DNA from: Pseudomonas putida
GTDB taxonomy: Bacteria > Pseudomonadota > Gammaproteobacteria > Pseudomonadales > Pseudomonadaceae
Length of the DNA stretch: 64,000 nucleotides
Direction: 5' to 3'
NCBI RefSeq assembly: GCF_026625125.1
Contig: NZ_CP113097.1
Coordinates: 1,984,001 to 2,048,000 of the forward strand
Below the pieces are notes generated by a model. The model was not told where the DNA came from and made no database searches. It worked only from the letters and a program-made list of their open reading frames with translations. Of the stretch, positions 1 to 7,981 are shown piece by piece; positions within the stretch are counted from its first letter, which is position 1, and each line of letters opens with the position of its first letter. The position numbers and the translations under genes were made by a program.

Positions 1-449
1 AGTGGGAAGTTCCATGGTGTCAGAGCTGCTACAACGCCTGCACCTACGCGCTGAACCCGGCCATTACCGATAGTCTCTTCCCAGCTGATCTGATCAATGC
101 CTTCAATCGCCAGCTCAATGCCTTTGGTCGCCATGCCAAGCTGCATGCTTTGCCCCAGGAATTTCGGGCAACCTATCTCTAGGGCCAGAGCTTCTGCAAT
201 GTCTTCATTGCGAGCCGAGAGCGCAGTCGATAGCTCGGAGAGCGCTGTTTTTCGCTCGGAAAGAGAACTCTTGCTCCAGGTACGGTGACCCTGCTTCGCG
301 CTCGAAATAGCATCATCGACGTCTGCCAGCGAGGCGAAGGTAACTCGACCCACCACACGACCGAGGACGGGGGAGACCACGTCATAGCCAGTGTTGCCGG
401 AGCAGCGCGAAGCGCTGCCCTGGCTGAAGAACTTGTTGTATTCGATCAT
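1..449 (-). CDS. NAD(P)-dependent aldehyde dehydrogenase, N-terminal part (cut by window edge)
   Basis: Reading leftwards from the ATG at 449, about 149 codons are open to the window edge. The translation shows the aldehyde dehydrogenase N-terminal cofactor domain: hydrophobic segments, a run ending in GRVQRVGAGVV and the family hallmark TPWNFP just before the cut. The catalytic Glu and Cys lie outside the window. The start overlaps the stop of the upstream decarboxylase gene by four bases (ATGA), so the two are co-translated. The likely role is oxidation of the aldehyde released by that decarboxylase to the acid; that substrate link is inference. Family confidence is high, substrate unknown. 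Confidence 0.85.
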   Translation of the reverse strand, partial: MIEYNKFFSQGSASRCSGNTGYDVVSPVLGRVVGRVTFASLADVDDAISSAKQGHRTWSKSSLSERKTALSELSTALSARNEDIAEALALEIGCPKFLGQSMQLGMATKGIELAIEGIDQISWEETIGNGRVQRVGAGVVAALTPWNFP

Positions 450-2119
450 GAGAATACGGCCTTCAGGGGGTTGGCTGGAGTGTTAGGGGCAGCCACGCCA
501 CCGAGCGGCTGCAGGCGCAGCAGGTGCCATGGGCTTGGCATCACCCCAACTTTTACTTCGATCATCAGTGGGCCGTCTTTGGTGATCGACTCGCTGACTG
601 CTTTGCCCAGATCTTCCGGGTTGTCTACCGAAACGAAGTCGACGCCAAAGGACTGTGCCAGCAGTCCGAAATCAGGGTTGGCCAGCTCTACCGCCACTTC
701 AGCGCCAAACTGACGCTTCTGGATAGCGCGAACGTTGCCGTAATGCCCGTCGTTGAAGACGATCAAGGTGATAGGCAGGTTGTAGCGGTTGGCGGTAGCC
801 AGTTCCTGGAGGTTCCAGCCGAAGCCGCCGTCACCGGTAATCGATACAACGCGACGGCCATCGCCACCCACTGCAGCGCCCAGGGCAACCGGAAAACCGT
901 AGCCCAGAGTGCCTTGGTAGCCTGGGCCAATGTAGGTACGAGGCTCATACACCGGGAAGGCGATACGTGCCAGGTAACCAATCTGAGTCAGTTCGTTGAC
1001 GAAGATTGCATCATCAGGCATCGCGTTGCGCAGCTGAGCGACATAGCTGGCCTGCGGTTGAATTTCCTCAATCTGTTGCGAGGCCCAATCTTTCACAGAC
1101 AGGGCTTGCTCATTGGTTAGGGCCTTATGAGCCTTGACCAAGTTGGCGATCACAGGAACTACATCGCCCAGATCAGCTTCGATGGCGACGCTTGGCGTGC
1201 GAGGAGCGGTCATGTCATCAGCGTCGATGTTGACGAAGATGAACTTGGCCTTCTCCATTGGCCAGGAAGTGTCAGGGCTCAGCACGTCCATGAAGCGGCT
1301 GCCCAGCACGAGTACCAAGTCCGCATATTCGAATACAGCACGGCCAGCAAGCGAGTTCATCGCAAGAGGGTGACGATCACTGATGGCGCCACGACCATTG
1401 TCGCTCATGACCACTGGGGCGCCGATTTTTTCAGCCAGGGCCAAGATACCTGCACGCGAAGCGGTGGACAGCGATCCGCCACCTGCATAGATCACTGGCA
1501 GCTTGGCCTCGTTGATCAGTGCTACAGCATCGTTGATCAGCGTCTGATCGAGCTTAGCGACAGCCAGGGTTGGCACCTCCGGTGCTACATCAGGCAGGTC
1601 GTAGCTTTCTTGCAGGAAATCGTGCGGGACTTCGACGCCGACTGGGCGGGGGCGGCCTTGGTTGATCTGCGCGAACGCCTCGTCCACAGCACTTGGGATA
1701 TCTTCGCCCTTTTGAACCAGGGTGTTCCACTTGGTCAAGCCAGCAACGAAGCCGGTCTGATCTTTGATCTCGTGGAGCAGGCCGTAGCCTTTGCCGATGC
1801 CTTTGGAGCAGATCTGTCCGGTCAGGAACATAACCTTAGAGTTGGAGGCATAGGCGGTCGAGAGGCCTGCGCCTGCGTTGAGAGCGCCTGGGCCTGGTAC
1901 GACCATCGCGGTGCCGACTTTGCCGGACGCACGGAAGTAACCATCCGCCATGTAAGTCGTGGTTTGCTCGTGGCGGGGAACGAACAGCTTCACCTCGCCA
2001 TCCTTCTGGCGCAGAGCGTCTACAGCCCAGTCGAGCTGAATGCCAGGGATCATGAAGAGATCTTTGACGCCGTTACGAATCAGGCTTTCCGTAAAGATCA
2101 TTCCACCAGTTTTTTTCAT
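446..2119 (-). CDS. Thiamine-diphosphate-dependent decarboxylase (2-oxoacid/benzoylformate decarboxylase-like)
   Basis: 557 aa, normal length for the acetolactate synthase/benzoylformate decarboxylase superfamily. The N-terminal PYR domain carries RHEQTTTYMADGYFRASG, whose Glu activates ThDP. A central domain spans about residues 190-330, and the C-terminal PP domain has the GDGGFGWN...ND Mg/ThDP signature near residue 430. It is probably a non-oxidative decarboxylase delivering an aldehyde to the overlapping aldehyde dehydrogenase. Next to a homoprotocatechuate pathway, plausible substrates are phenylpyruvate, phenylmalonic semialdehyde or benzoylformate types; the sequence alone does not decide. 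The start at 2119 has a weak ribosome site; Met at 2101 behind GGTGGA is an alternative. Confidence 0.85.
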   Translation of the reverse strand: MKKTGGMIFTESLIRNGVKDLFMIPGIQLDWAVDALRQKDGEVKLFVPRHEQTTTYMADGYFRASGKVGTAMVVPGPGALNAGAGLSTAYASNSKVMFLTGQICSKGIGKGYGLLHEIKDQTGFVAGLTKWNTLVQKGEDIPSAVDEAFAQINQGRPRPVGVEVPHDFLQESYDLPDVAPEVPTLAVAKLDQTLINDAVALINEAKLPVIYAGGGSLSTASRAGILALAEKIGAPVVMSDNGRGAISDRHPLAMNSLAGRAVFEYADLVLVLGSRFMDVLSPDTSWPMEKAKFIFVNIDADDMTAPRTPSVAIEADLGDVVPVIANLVKAHKALTNEQALSVKDWASQQIEEIQPQASYVAQLRNAMPDDAIFVNELTQIGYLARIAFPVYEPRTYIGPGYQGTLGYGFPVALGAAVGGDGRRVVSITGDGGFGWNLQELATANRYNLPITLIVFNDGHYGNVRAIQKRQFGAEVAVELANPDFGLLAQSFGVDFVSVDNPEDLGKAVSESITKDGPLMIEVKVGVMPSPWHLLRLQPLGGVAAPNTPANPLKAVFS

Positions 2120-2232
2120 TGCAAGGCACTCTCTAAGTATCGATTGTTTTTAAGATTGCGAATTTTATGGAGGAGCAAGCGCAGTCTCCATTTGTAGCTC
2201 TTAGAGGCATGGTGGGTATGTTTAAATGCTTA

Positions 2233-2253
2233 GTCGCTCTGGGTAAGAGCGAC
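2233..2253. terminator. Stem-loop between marR-type gene and decarboxylase gene
   Basis: GTCGCTCT and AGAGCGAC form a perfect 8-bp stem with a 5-base loop, directly downstream of the MarR gene that ends at 2297. There is no clear U-run, so it may be a weak terminator or a processing site. It lies in the leader of the decarboxylase gene. Confidence 0.35.
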
Positions 2254-2296
2254 ATGGTCGCATGCATGGCTCACGGAAAGCACAGCGAAGCATAAA

Positions 2297-2755
2297 CTAC
2301 CCTGGTTGGCGTCTAATTTTTTCCAGGTCTTTCAAAAGCTCTAGCAGCAATTCGGCTTTCTTGCGGCCATATCGCTCGAACAAATCGTCATAAATCGCTT
2401 GAGTCGCATCCGCCGCGCGTTGGGCTACTTTGCGCCCCTCAGCCGTCAATGAAACGGTATAAGCGCGCATATCAACCTGAGATTTTTGCTTCTCCATCCA
2501 GCCCAGGTCGCTTAGAGCCGAAACAATACGCGCCATGCTGACTTTGTGAATGCAGCTCAATCGGCACAAGTCAGCGAATGGAATCTCCTCATACTCAAAC
2601 GAAATGCGCATTACTCGCCATTGTTGCTCGGTGACGTTCAGCTCCTGCAGAATTGGCGAGAAGTTTGAAACCACCGCGTCTCTGGCGCGCAGACACGCAA
2701 GAGCTAAAGAGTGCTCGGCGTATCGAAAGTCCAGATTCTGATCTGTGGGTGACAT
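2297..2755 (-). CDS. MarR-family regulator (HpaR-like paralogue 1)
   Basis: 152 aa. The central winged helix (TEQQWRVMRI, SMARIVSALSDLGWMEK, then the wing around VDMRAYTVSLTAEG) is typical MarR. The N-terminal dimerisation helix (LALACLRARDAV) and the placing of motifs match the two other MarR proteins here (8475 and 15261), so the three are paralogues, this one the most diverged. It sits between the decarboxylase pair and the dioxygenase operon, 101 bases after the reductase gene, and probably has its own promoter. It most likely represses one or both neighbouring operons in response to an aromatic ligand; ligand and targets are inference. Confidence 0.9.
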   Translation of the reverse strand: MSPTDQNLDFRYAEHSLALACLRARDAVVSNFSPILQELNVTEQQWRVMRISFEYEEIPFADLCRLSCIHKVSMARIVSALSDLGWMEKQKSQVDMRAYTVSLTAEGRKVAQRAADATQAIYDDLFERYGRKKAELLLELLKDLEKIRRQPG

Positions 2756-2856
2756 GCTTTTATCCTGGTTTTCAAGTCATTTACTGGACGTCTGAAGACG
2801 CCCCTGTGCTGAATCGTACCGCAGCAGAAAAGTCAAGAAAACCAAGATGTCAGCGA

Positions 2857-4068
2857 TTATGAAAAGATTGTTTTCAAATCTTGGCTGTTGTCAGGCAGAT
2901 GCCCTTTTTTCGCCACGGCAGTGCCCACGAATTTTTTGGCCAGCATGAACGCGCGTGGATCACTGATCGAATCGACGGCTTGTAGTACTTCGCCTTTGAA
3001 GTACCAGAAGCTTGCGCTTGAGCCATCCGGAGTGATCCGGGAGATCACGTGGTCGTGATCAAAGCTCAGGCCTGCGATTTGCATTTTGTAGCTATATTGG
3101 TCAGACCAGAACCAAGGTTTCGGAGCGTAGCTGCCAGCGAGGCCCAAGATGTCCCGGGCGGTTGTGTCGGCCTGCTCTAGAGCATTCTGCACCGATTCCA
3201 GTCGAATGGTTCTGCCGTTGAAATCAAAGCTAGTGCAGTCACCGATCGCATAGATGGAGTCGACGGAGGTGCGGCACTGCGCATCGACCTTGATGGCATC
3301 CAGCTTCAGCTCAACACCTGCTGCGCTAGCGAGTTCGGCGTTTGGAATGATGCCGATGCCAACTACCAAGACGTCTGCCGGCAGCTCTTCTCCAGATTGG
3401 AGTAGAACGCTGGATACGGCACCGTCCTGGACGTCATATCGCGCAACCTCAGCACCTTCGAAAATCCGCACACCACGCTTGCAGTGGAAGTGACGAACAA
3501 AATTGGAGGTTTCCTGGCAGGCCACGCGCTGAAGAATTCGTTCTGCTCGCTCAATTACCGCCACCTCGACATCGGATGCGCGTGCGACAGCAGCGATTTC
3601 CAGCCCGATGTAGCCACCGCCGATGATCACCATGCGCTTTCCTGGCTGCAGGTAGCTGTTCAGCGCATCCGCATCCTTCAAGTCACGGAATGTATAGACG
3701 TTCTTCAGGCCTTCGCTTGGCAGCCCCGGCAAGGGGCGTGCACGCGAACCCGTTGCGAAGACAAGCTTGTCGTAGGGGAACGCCTGGCCAGCCTGAGTGA
3801 TGACCTCTTTGCGCTGAGTATCGACACTCTCGACCTTGAGATTGAGATGGACGTCGATTTTTTCCTCATCGTAGCTGTGCGCCGGTCGGATGAAGAGGTC
3901 ATCGATCGGTGCGAGCCCATTAAGGTATTTCTTCGACAGAGGTGGCCTCTGATAGGGGTGAACCGCCTCCTCACCAATTATGGCAACCTCACCTTGAAAG
4001 CCATGCTCTCTAAGGCGGAATGCGCAAGTTGCTCCGGCTTGGCCTGCTCCGACAATCACAACTTTCAT
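2857..4068 (-). CDS. FAD-dependent ferredoxin reductase of the ring-hydroxylating dioxygenase
   Basis: 403 aa, the usual length of putidaredoxin/rubredoxin-reductase-type flavoproteins. The FAD Rossmann motif VGAGQAGA is at residues 6-13, the NAD(P)H motif GGGYIGLE near residue 150, and the second FAD motif YAIGDC near residue 275. The C-terminal domain is complete (WFWSDQY). It passes electrons from NADH to the [2Fe-2S] ferredoxin encoded at 7982 and so to the Rieske oxygenase. It is the last gene of the dioxygenase operon, starting 3 bp after the preceding stop. A short AT-rich inverted repeat (AAGATT/AATCTT) overlaps its 3' end. Confidence 0.93.
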   Translation of the reverse strand: MKVVIVGAGQAGATCAFRLREHGFQGEVAIIGEEAVHPYQRPPLSKKYLNGLAPIDDLFIRPAHSYDEEKIDVHLNLKVESVDTQRKEVITQAGQAFPYDKLVFATGSRARPLPGLPSEGLKNVYTFRDLKDADALNSYLQPGKRMVIIGGGYIGLEIAAVARASDVEVAVIERAERILQRVACQETSNFVRHFHCKRGVRIFEGAEVARYDVQDGAVSSVLLQSGEELPADVLVVGIGIIPNAELASAAGVELKLDAIKVDAQCRTSVDSIYAIGDCTSFDFNGRTIRLESVQNALEQADTTARDILGLAGSYAPKPWFWSDQYSYKMQIAGLSFDHDHVISRITPDGSSASFWYFKGEVLQAVDSISDPRAFMLAKKFVGTAVAKKGHLPDNSQDLKTIFS

Positions 4069-4071
4069 TTC

Positions 4072-4482
4072 TTATACTCCGGGCAGCAAGTAGCTATCGT
4101 CAAATTCACCAAACATCACTTTGGCGCGAATCTCTCCAACGTATCCAATTTCCAAGAAGCTTGAGCCCGACTTGTTGCCGGAGTCGAGAGATTCTGCGAT
4201 TTCTTCAGCAAACATCCCCGCAGCTTCTCGGTCGATTTCCCATTCCAGGCGAGATTCTGGGGTTCGATGGAGGATCAAGCCCCGTGTCCGGTGGTCATCC
4301 ACCAGTTTGATGGTGATATCGTGAGTTGCCGATGCGACAAAGGCGAGCTCCTTGATATCTACATCGCGTGGATTGATCGACAGTGCATAGAAGAATTCTT
4401 GAAGCTGTGAAACGTCGCTGCGCTCCCCTACAATTAGCAGCAATGGGTGAAAGTCGCTCGGCATATAGTGAAAGCGCAGCAT
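4072..4482 (-). CDS. Unknown 136-aa protein in the dioxygenase operon
   Basis: I do not recognise a family. The reading frame is open further upstream, but the Met at 4482 is chosen because it lies 4 bp after the stop of the preceding small gene and opens a compact soluble protein (MLRFHYMPSDFHPLLL). There are no membrane segments, signal peptide or cysteine motif; it is acidic, with alternating beta-like stretches and a C-terminal KVMFGEFDD patch. The tight spacing on both sides places it firmly in the operon, suggesting an accessory role in oxygenase assembly, substrate delivery or side-product handling; that is inference. Confidence 0.75.
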   Translation of the reverse strand: MLRFHYMPSDFHPLLLIVGERSDVSQLQEFFYALSINPRDVDIKELAFVASATHDITIKLVDDHRTRGLILHRTPESRLEWEIDREAAGMFAEEIAESLDSGNKSGSSFLEIGYVGEIRAKVMFGEFDDSYLLPGV

Positions 4483-4486
4483 GGCT

Positions 4487-4669
4487 TTAGATCTCTTCTT
4501 GGGTTGCGTGTTCGACGATGTCCTGGCTATGAATAAGCTCGCGGCCACTGGAGTCTTCAACTTCAACCCACTGCCCATCGCCCATGTTTTCAACGCAGAC
4601 GACGTGGCGTCCGCCTTTGATGACAAGTTTGTCGCCTGGTTTGATTTCGTAGAGATTGATCATAGTCAT
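4487..4669 (-). CDS. Unknown 60-aa protein in the dioxygenase operon
   Basis: Starts inside the stop of the beta-subunit gene (TAATG, 1-bp overlap) and ends 4 bp before the next gene. The sequence (KPGDKLVIKGGRHVVCVENM) alternates short hydrophobic strands with Gly/Asp turns, like a small SH3/KOW-type beta barrel; this is a visual judgement. It has a single Cys. The function is unknown. Conservation of the overlap argues that it is a real translated gene. A second in-frame Met at 4663 could be the true start. Confidence 0.7.
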   Translation of the reverse strand: MTMINLYEIKPGDKLVIKGGRHVVCVENMGDGQWVEVEDSSGRELIHSQDIVEHATQEEI

Positions 4670-5217
4670 TAGAAGAATGCAGTCAGGTTTTTAACGAGTA
4701 GGACGTTTTGATCGAGGATGATTTCTCGCTCAAGTACACGCCAGCCATGTGCGGTCTCAACCAGGGTGTCGTAGCGCTTGCCAACCATGGTGTTGACCTC
4801 GTACTCAACGCGGTTGAGGTAGACCATGAAGCGGCAGCTGGTTTTCACCGTGCGCAGGCCGTTCTCATCCTTGTTTTGCTCCAGGACGCGTACGTTGGTG
4901 ATCAGATGCGAGATCCGCGACAGCGGCTCCTCCGCATAGTGAACGCCCGTCAGGATTTGCTCGACGCGTTTGGTGAGTGTCCATTTGCCTTCGTCGAACC
5001 AGCTGATATCCGAGCCCAGCTTGGTGTTCTCTTTTTCTGCGTGCTGGCCGAACTTGACGTTGCGGCGCATGGGCATGAAGTACTTGATGTCTTCATGCAG
5101 CAGCTCAAGCCACTCGTTGTAGCGGCGCTCGTCCATGAGATCGGCTTCGTAGTAGAAGAAGCTCGCGATCTCTGGCGTGATGTCCAGATGCTCGGTCAGG
5201 AATTCTTTGGTGCTCAT
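4669..5217 (-). CDS. Ring-hydroxylating dioxygenase, beta (small) subunit
   Basis: 182 aa, the standard length for the cone-fold (NTF2-like) beta subunits of alpha3beta3 Rieske dioxygenases. Recognisable blocks are EADLMDERRYNEWLELL, the central YFMPMRR, and RISHLITNVRV, followed by SCRFMVYLNR and the C-terminal EREIILDQNVLLVKNL. It resembles the biphenyl/3-phenylpropionate dioxygenase class (BphE/HcaF). The beta subunit has no metal centre and stabilises the trimer. The gene overlaps the SDR gene by 4 bp (ATGA), so translation is coupled. The SDR gene lies between alpha and beta, an uncommon order. Confidence 0.93.
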   Translation of the reverse strand: MSTKEFLTEHLDITPEIASFFYYEADLMDERRYNEWLELLHEDIKYFMPMRRNVKFGQHAEKENTKLGSDISWFDEGKWTLTKRVEQILTGVHYAEEPLSRISHLITNVRVLEQNKDENGLRTVKTSCRFMVYLNRVEYEVNTMVGKRYDTLVETAHGWRVLEREIILDQNVLLVKNLTAFF

Positions 5218-6011
5218 GAGTGTTTACCCAATGGAATAGAGGAGCCTTGGTGAGCGAAACAGCCCACATCGATGATGGTGCCGCTGATTGCTTGGGCATC
5301 ATCCGAAATGAGGAAGCGGATGGCTGCCATCATGTCCTCGCCATTAATCGCGCGGCCTGCCACTGACCCCACGAAATTGGTCGGGAATGCAGCACCAGCC
5401 TCTTCGAGTCGGCCTCGGGTCATGCCGGCATCAATTCCGCCGCCACCAGGTATGACCATGTTCACGCGGATCTTTTGCGAGAAGTGATCAAGAGCCAGGG
5501 CGGCGTTCAGGGCAACGAGGCCACCCTTACTGGCGGCGTACGCCGCCATATTGGGTTTCCCCCAACCTGCACCGGATCCCACGTTGACGATGCTTCCGCC
5601 ACCTTGGCTTTCCATGTGGGGGATGGCTGCTCGAGCCATCAGGTACGGGCCGCGCAGGTTGACTGCGAGGATCTTGTCCCAAAGCTCTGGCGCCGTATTC
5701 AATACCGTACCCAGTGGGCCAATTGCGGCGTTGTTCACCACGGCATCGATACGCCCATAGGCTTCGAGAGTCGTGTTAATGACACGATCTACATCGGCCT
5801 CAAGCGTAACGTCGGCCTCCAGCGCGATGAGCGAAAGCTCTTCGGCCCTGGCGTCCTGATTCATTGCGTCGATGGTATTGGTCGCAATGCTGCCTGCCTG
5901 TTTTTGGCCAATGCCAAAGGCCACTACCTGGTAGCCCGACCTGGCAAGGCCCATGGCGACGCCATGGCCCAGGCCGAAAGTGCCACCAGAAACGATGACT
6001 ACTTTGCTCAT
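5214..6011 (-). CDS. Short-chain dehydrogenase, probable cis-dihydrodiol dehydrogenase
   Basis: 265 aa classical SDR. The cofactor loop SGGTFGLGHG is near residue 8, NNAA near residue 91, the catalytic Ser in VGSGAG, and YAASK holds the catalytic Tyr and Lys. Its place inside a Rieske dioxygenase operon, between alpha and beta and one base after alpha, strongly suggests that it oxidises the cis-dihydrodiol to a catechol with NAD+. If the product is 3,4-dihydroxyphenylacetate, it links directly to HpaD. The exact substrate is inference. Confidence 0.9.
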   Translation of the reverse strand: MSKVVIVSGGTFGLGHGVAMGLARSGYQVVAFGIGQKQAGSIATNTIDAMNQDARAEELSLIALEADVTLEADVDRVINTTLEAYGRIDAVVNNAAIGPLGTVLNTAPELWDKILAVNLRGPYLMARAAIPHMESQGGGSIVNVGSGAGWGKPNMAAYAASKGGLVALNAALALDHFSQKIRVNMVIPGGGGIDAGMTRGRLEEAGAAFPTNFVGSVAGRAINGEDMMAAIRFLISDDAQAISGTIIDVGCFAHQGSSIPLGKHS

Positions 6012-6012
6012 T

Positions 6013-7380
6013 TCACTCGCTCCGGTTCTGGAAACGTGGGTCGTGCTCGCCGCTGAGTACGCTCCAGTCCTTCTCGAAGATGTAATCCTGCCAACGGAGG
6101 TAGAAGCCGCGCGCCATGTGCTCGGTGACTGAGGTGCTCACGTCGCCTTTGATGCGCAGGCCGTTCACGATTGGGTCGGTCGTGTTTTTGTTCAGCGACT
6201 GCTGATAGTTGAATGGGTAGCGCTTGGAAATGGTGCCGCCGCAAGCTTTCGTGGCGTACAGCCAGTTCTCCATGTCGTCCTGTTCGGTCATGCCAGCAGG
6301 GCCCGAATAGCGCATGTAGTAGTGGCGCAGGAAGTCCTTAACCTTCTCGGGCGCATCAGCGTCTACCAGGAAGAAGCGCCATCCTTCAGTTTCATTTGGG
6401 CTGTGTGGGTGCCACACGCAGAGGCTGCGCGGCTGGGTGCCATGGAACGAGGTGTTCGGGAAGATCGTGCCTACGAATGGACGCAGACGGTAAGCGTCAC
6501 CTTTGGCAGCTTTGCGCTTATTGAAGTTGTCGCGGAAGTACTGCTCGATTTCCGGGTCATTTTTGAACTGCTCGACATACTCCTGGCCTTCAGGTTGAAC
6601 GGCTGAGTGCACGCCATGGCCGTGCGGGAAGCTGACCCACACGTGTTTGGAGAATTCCAGCTCGTTGTCACGGCGACCTTTCACGCCCTGCTCAGCCGAA
6701 GGGCCGATGCCGATCAGGTCAACCGACCGGTGGCTTGGGTTGTGGTAGGTATCGCCGAGGAAGTTCTCAGCAGCGTATTTCCAGTTGGCAGGGAAGATCC
6801 ATTTGTGGACGCCAACCACTTCCGATCCACCTGGACGACCGTCACGATGATCCAGGGCGAGATCCAAGTGAGTGACCGCATCGCCCAGGTAGTCCATGAA
6901 CTCAGGTGCTTCCGGATCCCACGTGGCCCACACGGTGCCCTTGTAGATTGCCAGTTTGGCGACCTCAATCAGCGACCAGTCGGCTTTATCGAAGCAGTCA
7001 CCGTAGATGTCCTTGGCCATTGGCACGCCACGGAGTTGGCCATCGGTCGAGAATGTCCAGCTGTGATAAGGGCAGGTAAACAGCGAGGTGTTCCCGGACT
7101 CGTAGCGGCACACCTTCATGCCGCGATGGCGGCAGGAGTTCAGGAACACGTGGACTTTCGAGGCCTTGTCACGAACCAGGAGAACCGACTCTTCACCCAT
7201 GCGGGAAGAGAAGAAGTCACCCGGGTTCGGGATTTGACTTTCGTGACCAACGAACAGCCAGGCGCGAGCAAAAACCGTTTCCAGCTCTTTTTTGTAGATA
7301 TCTGCATCAGAGAAAATCTTACGATCGATAACGCCGTTTTCGACGTCAACAAATTTTCCTGTTGAAGCGATGATGTTCAT
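6013..7380 (-). CDS. Ring-hydroxylating dioxygenase, alpha subunit (Rieske oxygenase)
   Basis: 455 aa, typical for alpha subunits. The N-terminal Rieske domain has CRHRG near residue 83 and CPYHSW near residue 103, giving the Cys-X-His...Cys-X2-His ligands. The catalytic domain has the mononuclear iron motif ENFLGDTYHNPSH near residue 205, with the third carboxylate probably in QDDMENW near residue 365. It is the first gene of the leftward operon and catalyses NADH-dependent addition of both O2 atoms to an aromatic ring. Because the following metabolic block is the homoprotocatechuate pathway, the likely substrate is an arylacetate attacked at ring positions 3 and 4 (inference). A weak ribosome site (AGG) precedes the start. 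Confidence 0.95.
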   Translation of the reverse strand: MNIIASTGKFVDVENGVIDRKIFSDADIYKKELETVFARAWLFVGHESQIPNPGDFFSSRMGEESVLLVRDKASKVHVFLNSCRHRGMKVCRYESGNTSLFTCPYHSWTFSTDGQLRGVPMAKDIYGDCFDKADWSLIEVAKLAIYKGTVWATWDPEAPEFMDYLGDAVTHLDLALDHRDGRPGGSEVVGVHKWIFPANWKYAAENFLGDTYHNPSHRSVDLIGIGPSAEQGVKGRRDNELEFSKHVWVSFPHGHGVHSAVQPEGQEYVEQFKNDPEIEQYFRDNFNKRKAAKGDAYRLRPFVGTIFPNTSFHGTQPRSLCVWHPHSPNETEGWRFFLVDADAPEKVKDFLRHYYMRYSGPAGMTEQDDMENWLYATKACGGTISKRYPFNYQQSLNKNTTDPIVNGLRIKGDVSTSVTEHMARGFYLRWQDYIFEKDWSVLSGEHDPRFQNRSE

Positions 7381-7737
7381 TTGTCATGCCTATCGTGGAT
7401 GAAATATTTAGGCTTTGCTCGACCGGTTGCTGATGTGTCAGGCAGCCACGCAACGACCTCACCCTCAGCGCAATGCTGGGTGTTCGGAACGTCGATCAAT
7501 CAAAAGCACGGGGCTCAGCTTGATAGCCTTTCAGCGCGGAGGGCTCCGGCTGAGGAAAGGCAGTGGCGCCGGCTGGTTTGGGCGCCAGCGGTTCGGGGAA
7601 TGTCAGACAAGCGCAACGGTTCATGGCAGTCCTTCCTGATTTTGAGGCCAGGTTCTTGTTTTTTTGGTTCTGCTCGCCGCCTCATTCGCTTGAGCAAGTA
7701 CGGCTTGATTTCGAGGCTATTCCTGCAAAGGCCAAAA

Positions 7738-7751
7738 GTCAACATGTTAAC
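7738..7751. promoter_or_regulatory. Operator palindrome, copy 1
   Basis: GTCAACATGTTAAC, one base off the perfect palindrome GTTAACATGTTAAC found at 7950. It overlaps the putative leftward -35 box (TTGACT) of the dioxygenase operon, the position expected for a MarR/HpaR repressor site. Confidence 0.6.
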
Positions 7752-7949
7752 TAAATTGCCGTTTCGTTTCTGATGCCTTTGGGTCTATTTTAGCCGCTTG
7801 CAAAGTGGCTGCGAGGTGCGTATCCATTGACTTTGCTGCGTTTTTTGCATCGCATAATCAAGTGATTTCGAGGCCAGAGAAGGATCGGAAAGAGGTGACA
7901 AATGGAGGGTAAAGGGGCTTGCCAGAACCTTGTGAATAGCGTTTACTTG

Positions 7950-7963
7950 GTTAACATGTTAAC
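7950..7963. promoter_or_regulatory. Operator palindrome, copy 2 (perfect)
   Basis: GTTAACATGTTAAC, a perfect 14-bp palindrome ending 18 bases before the ferredoxin start. Copies with 1-3 changes occur at 7738, 15047 and 15067. It probably overlaps the -10 region of the ferredoxin/marR transcript. Confidence 0.7.
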
Positions 7964-7981
7964 TGTGCAGAGGCGCTAAAA

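Larger units (their letters stand above)
7381..7981. promoter_or_regulatory. Divergent 600-bp control region between dioxygenase alpha and ferredoxin genes
   Basis: No convincing gene is seen in either direction. The region holds two copies of an operator palindrome (7738-7751 and 7950-7963). The leftward promoter is probably TTGACT (complement 7737-7742) with TAGCCT 17 bp on (complement 7714-7719), giving a leader of roughly 330 bases before the alpha start. The rightward promoter is less clear; TTGTGA (7930-7935) and TAACAT (7952-7957), 16 bp apart, are candidates. Both would be covered by the operator palindromes. Confidence 0.5.

Noticed and set aside
7381..7773. Possible 130-aa gene in the dioxygenase control region
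   Set aside because: Codon usage and residue content are not protein-like, there is no ribosome site, and it covers the operator and promoter signals.
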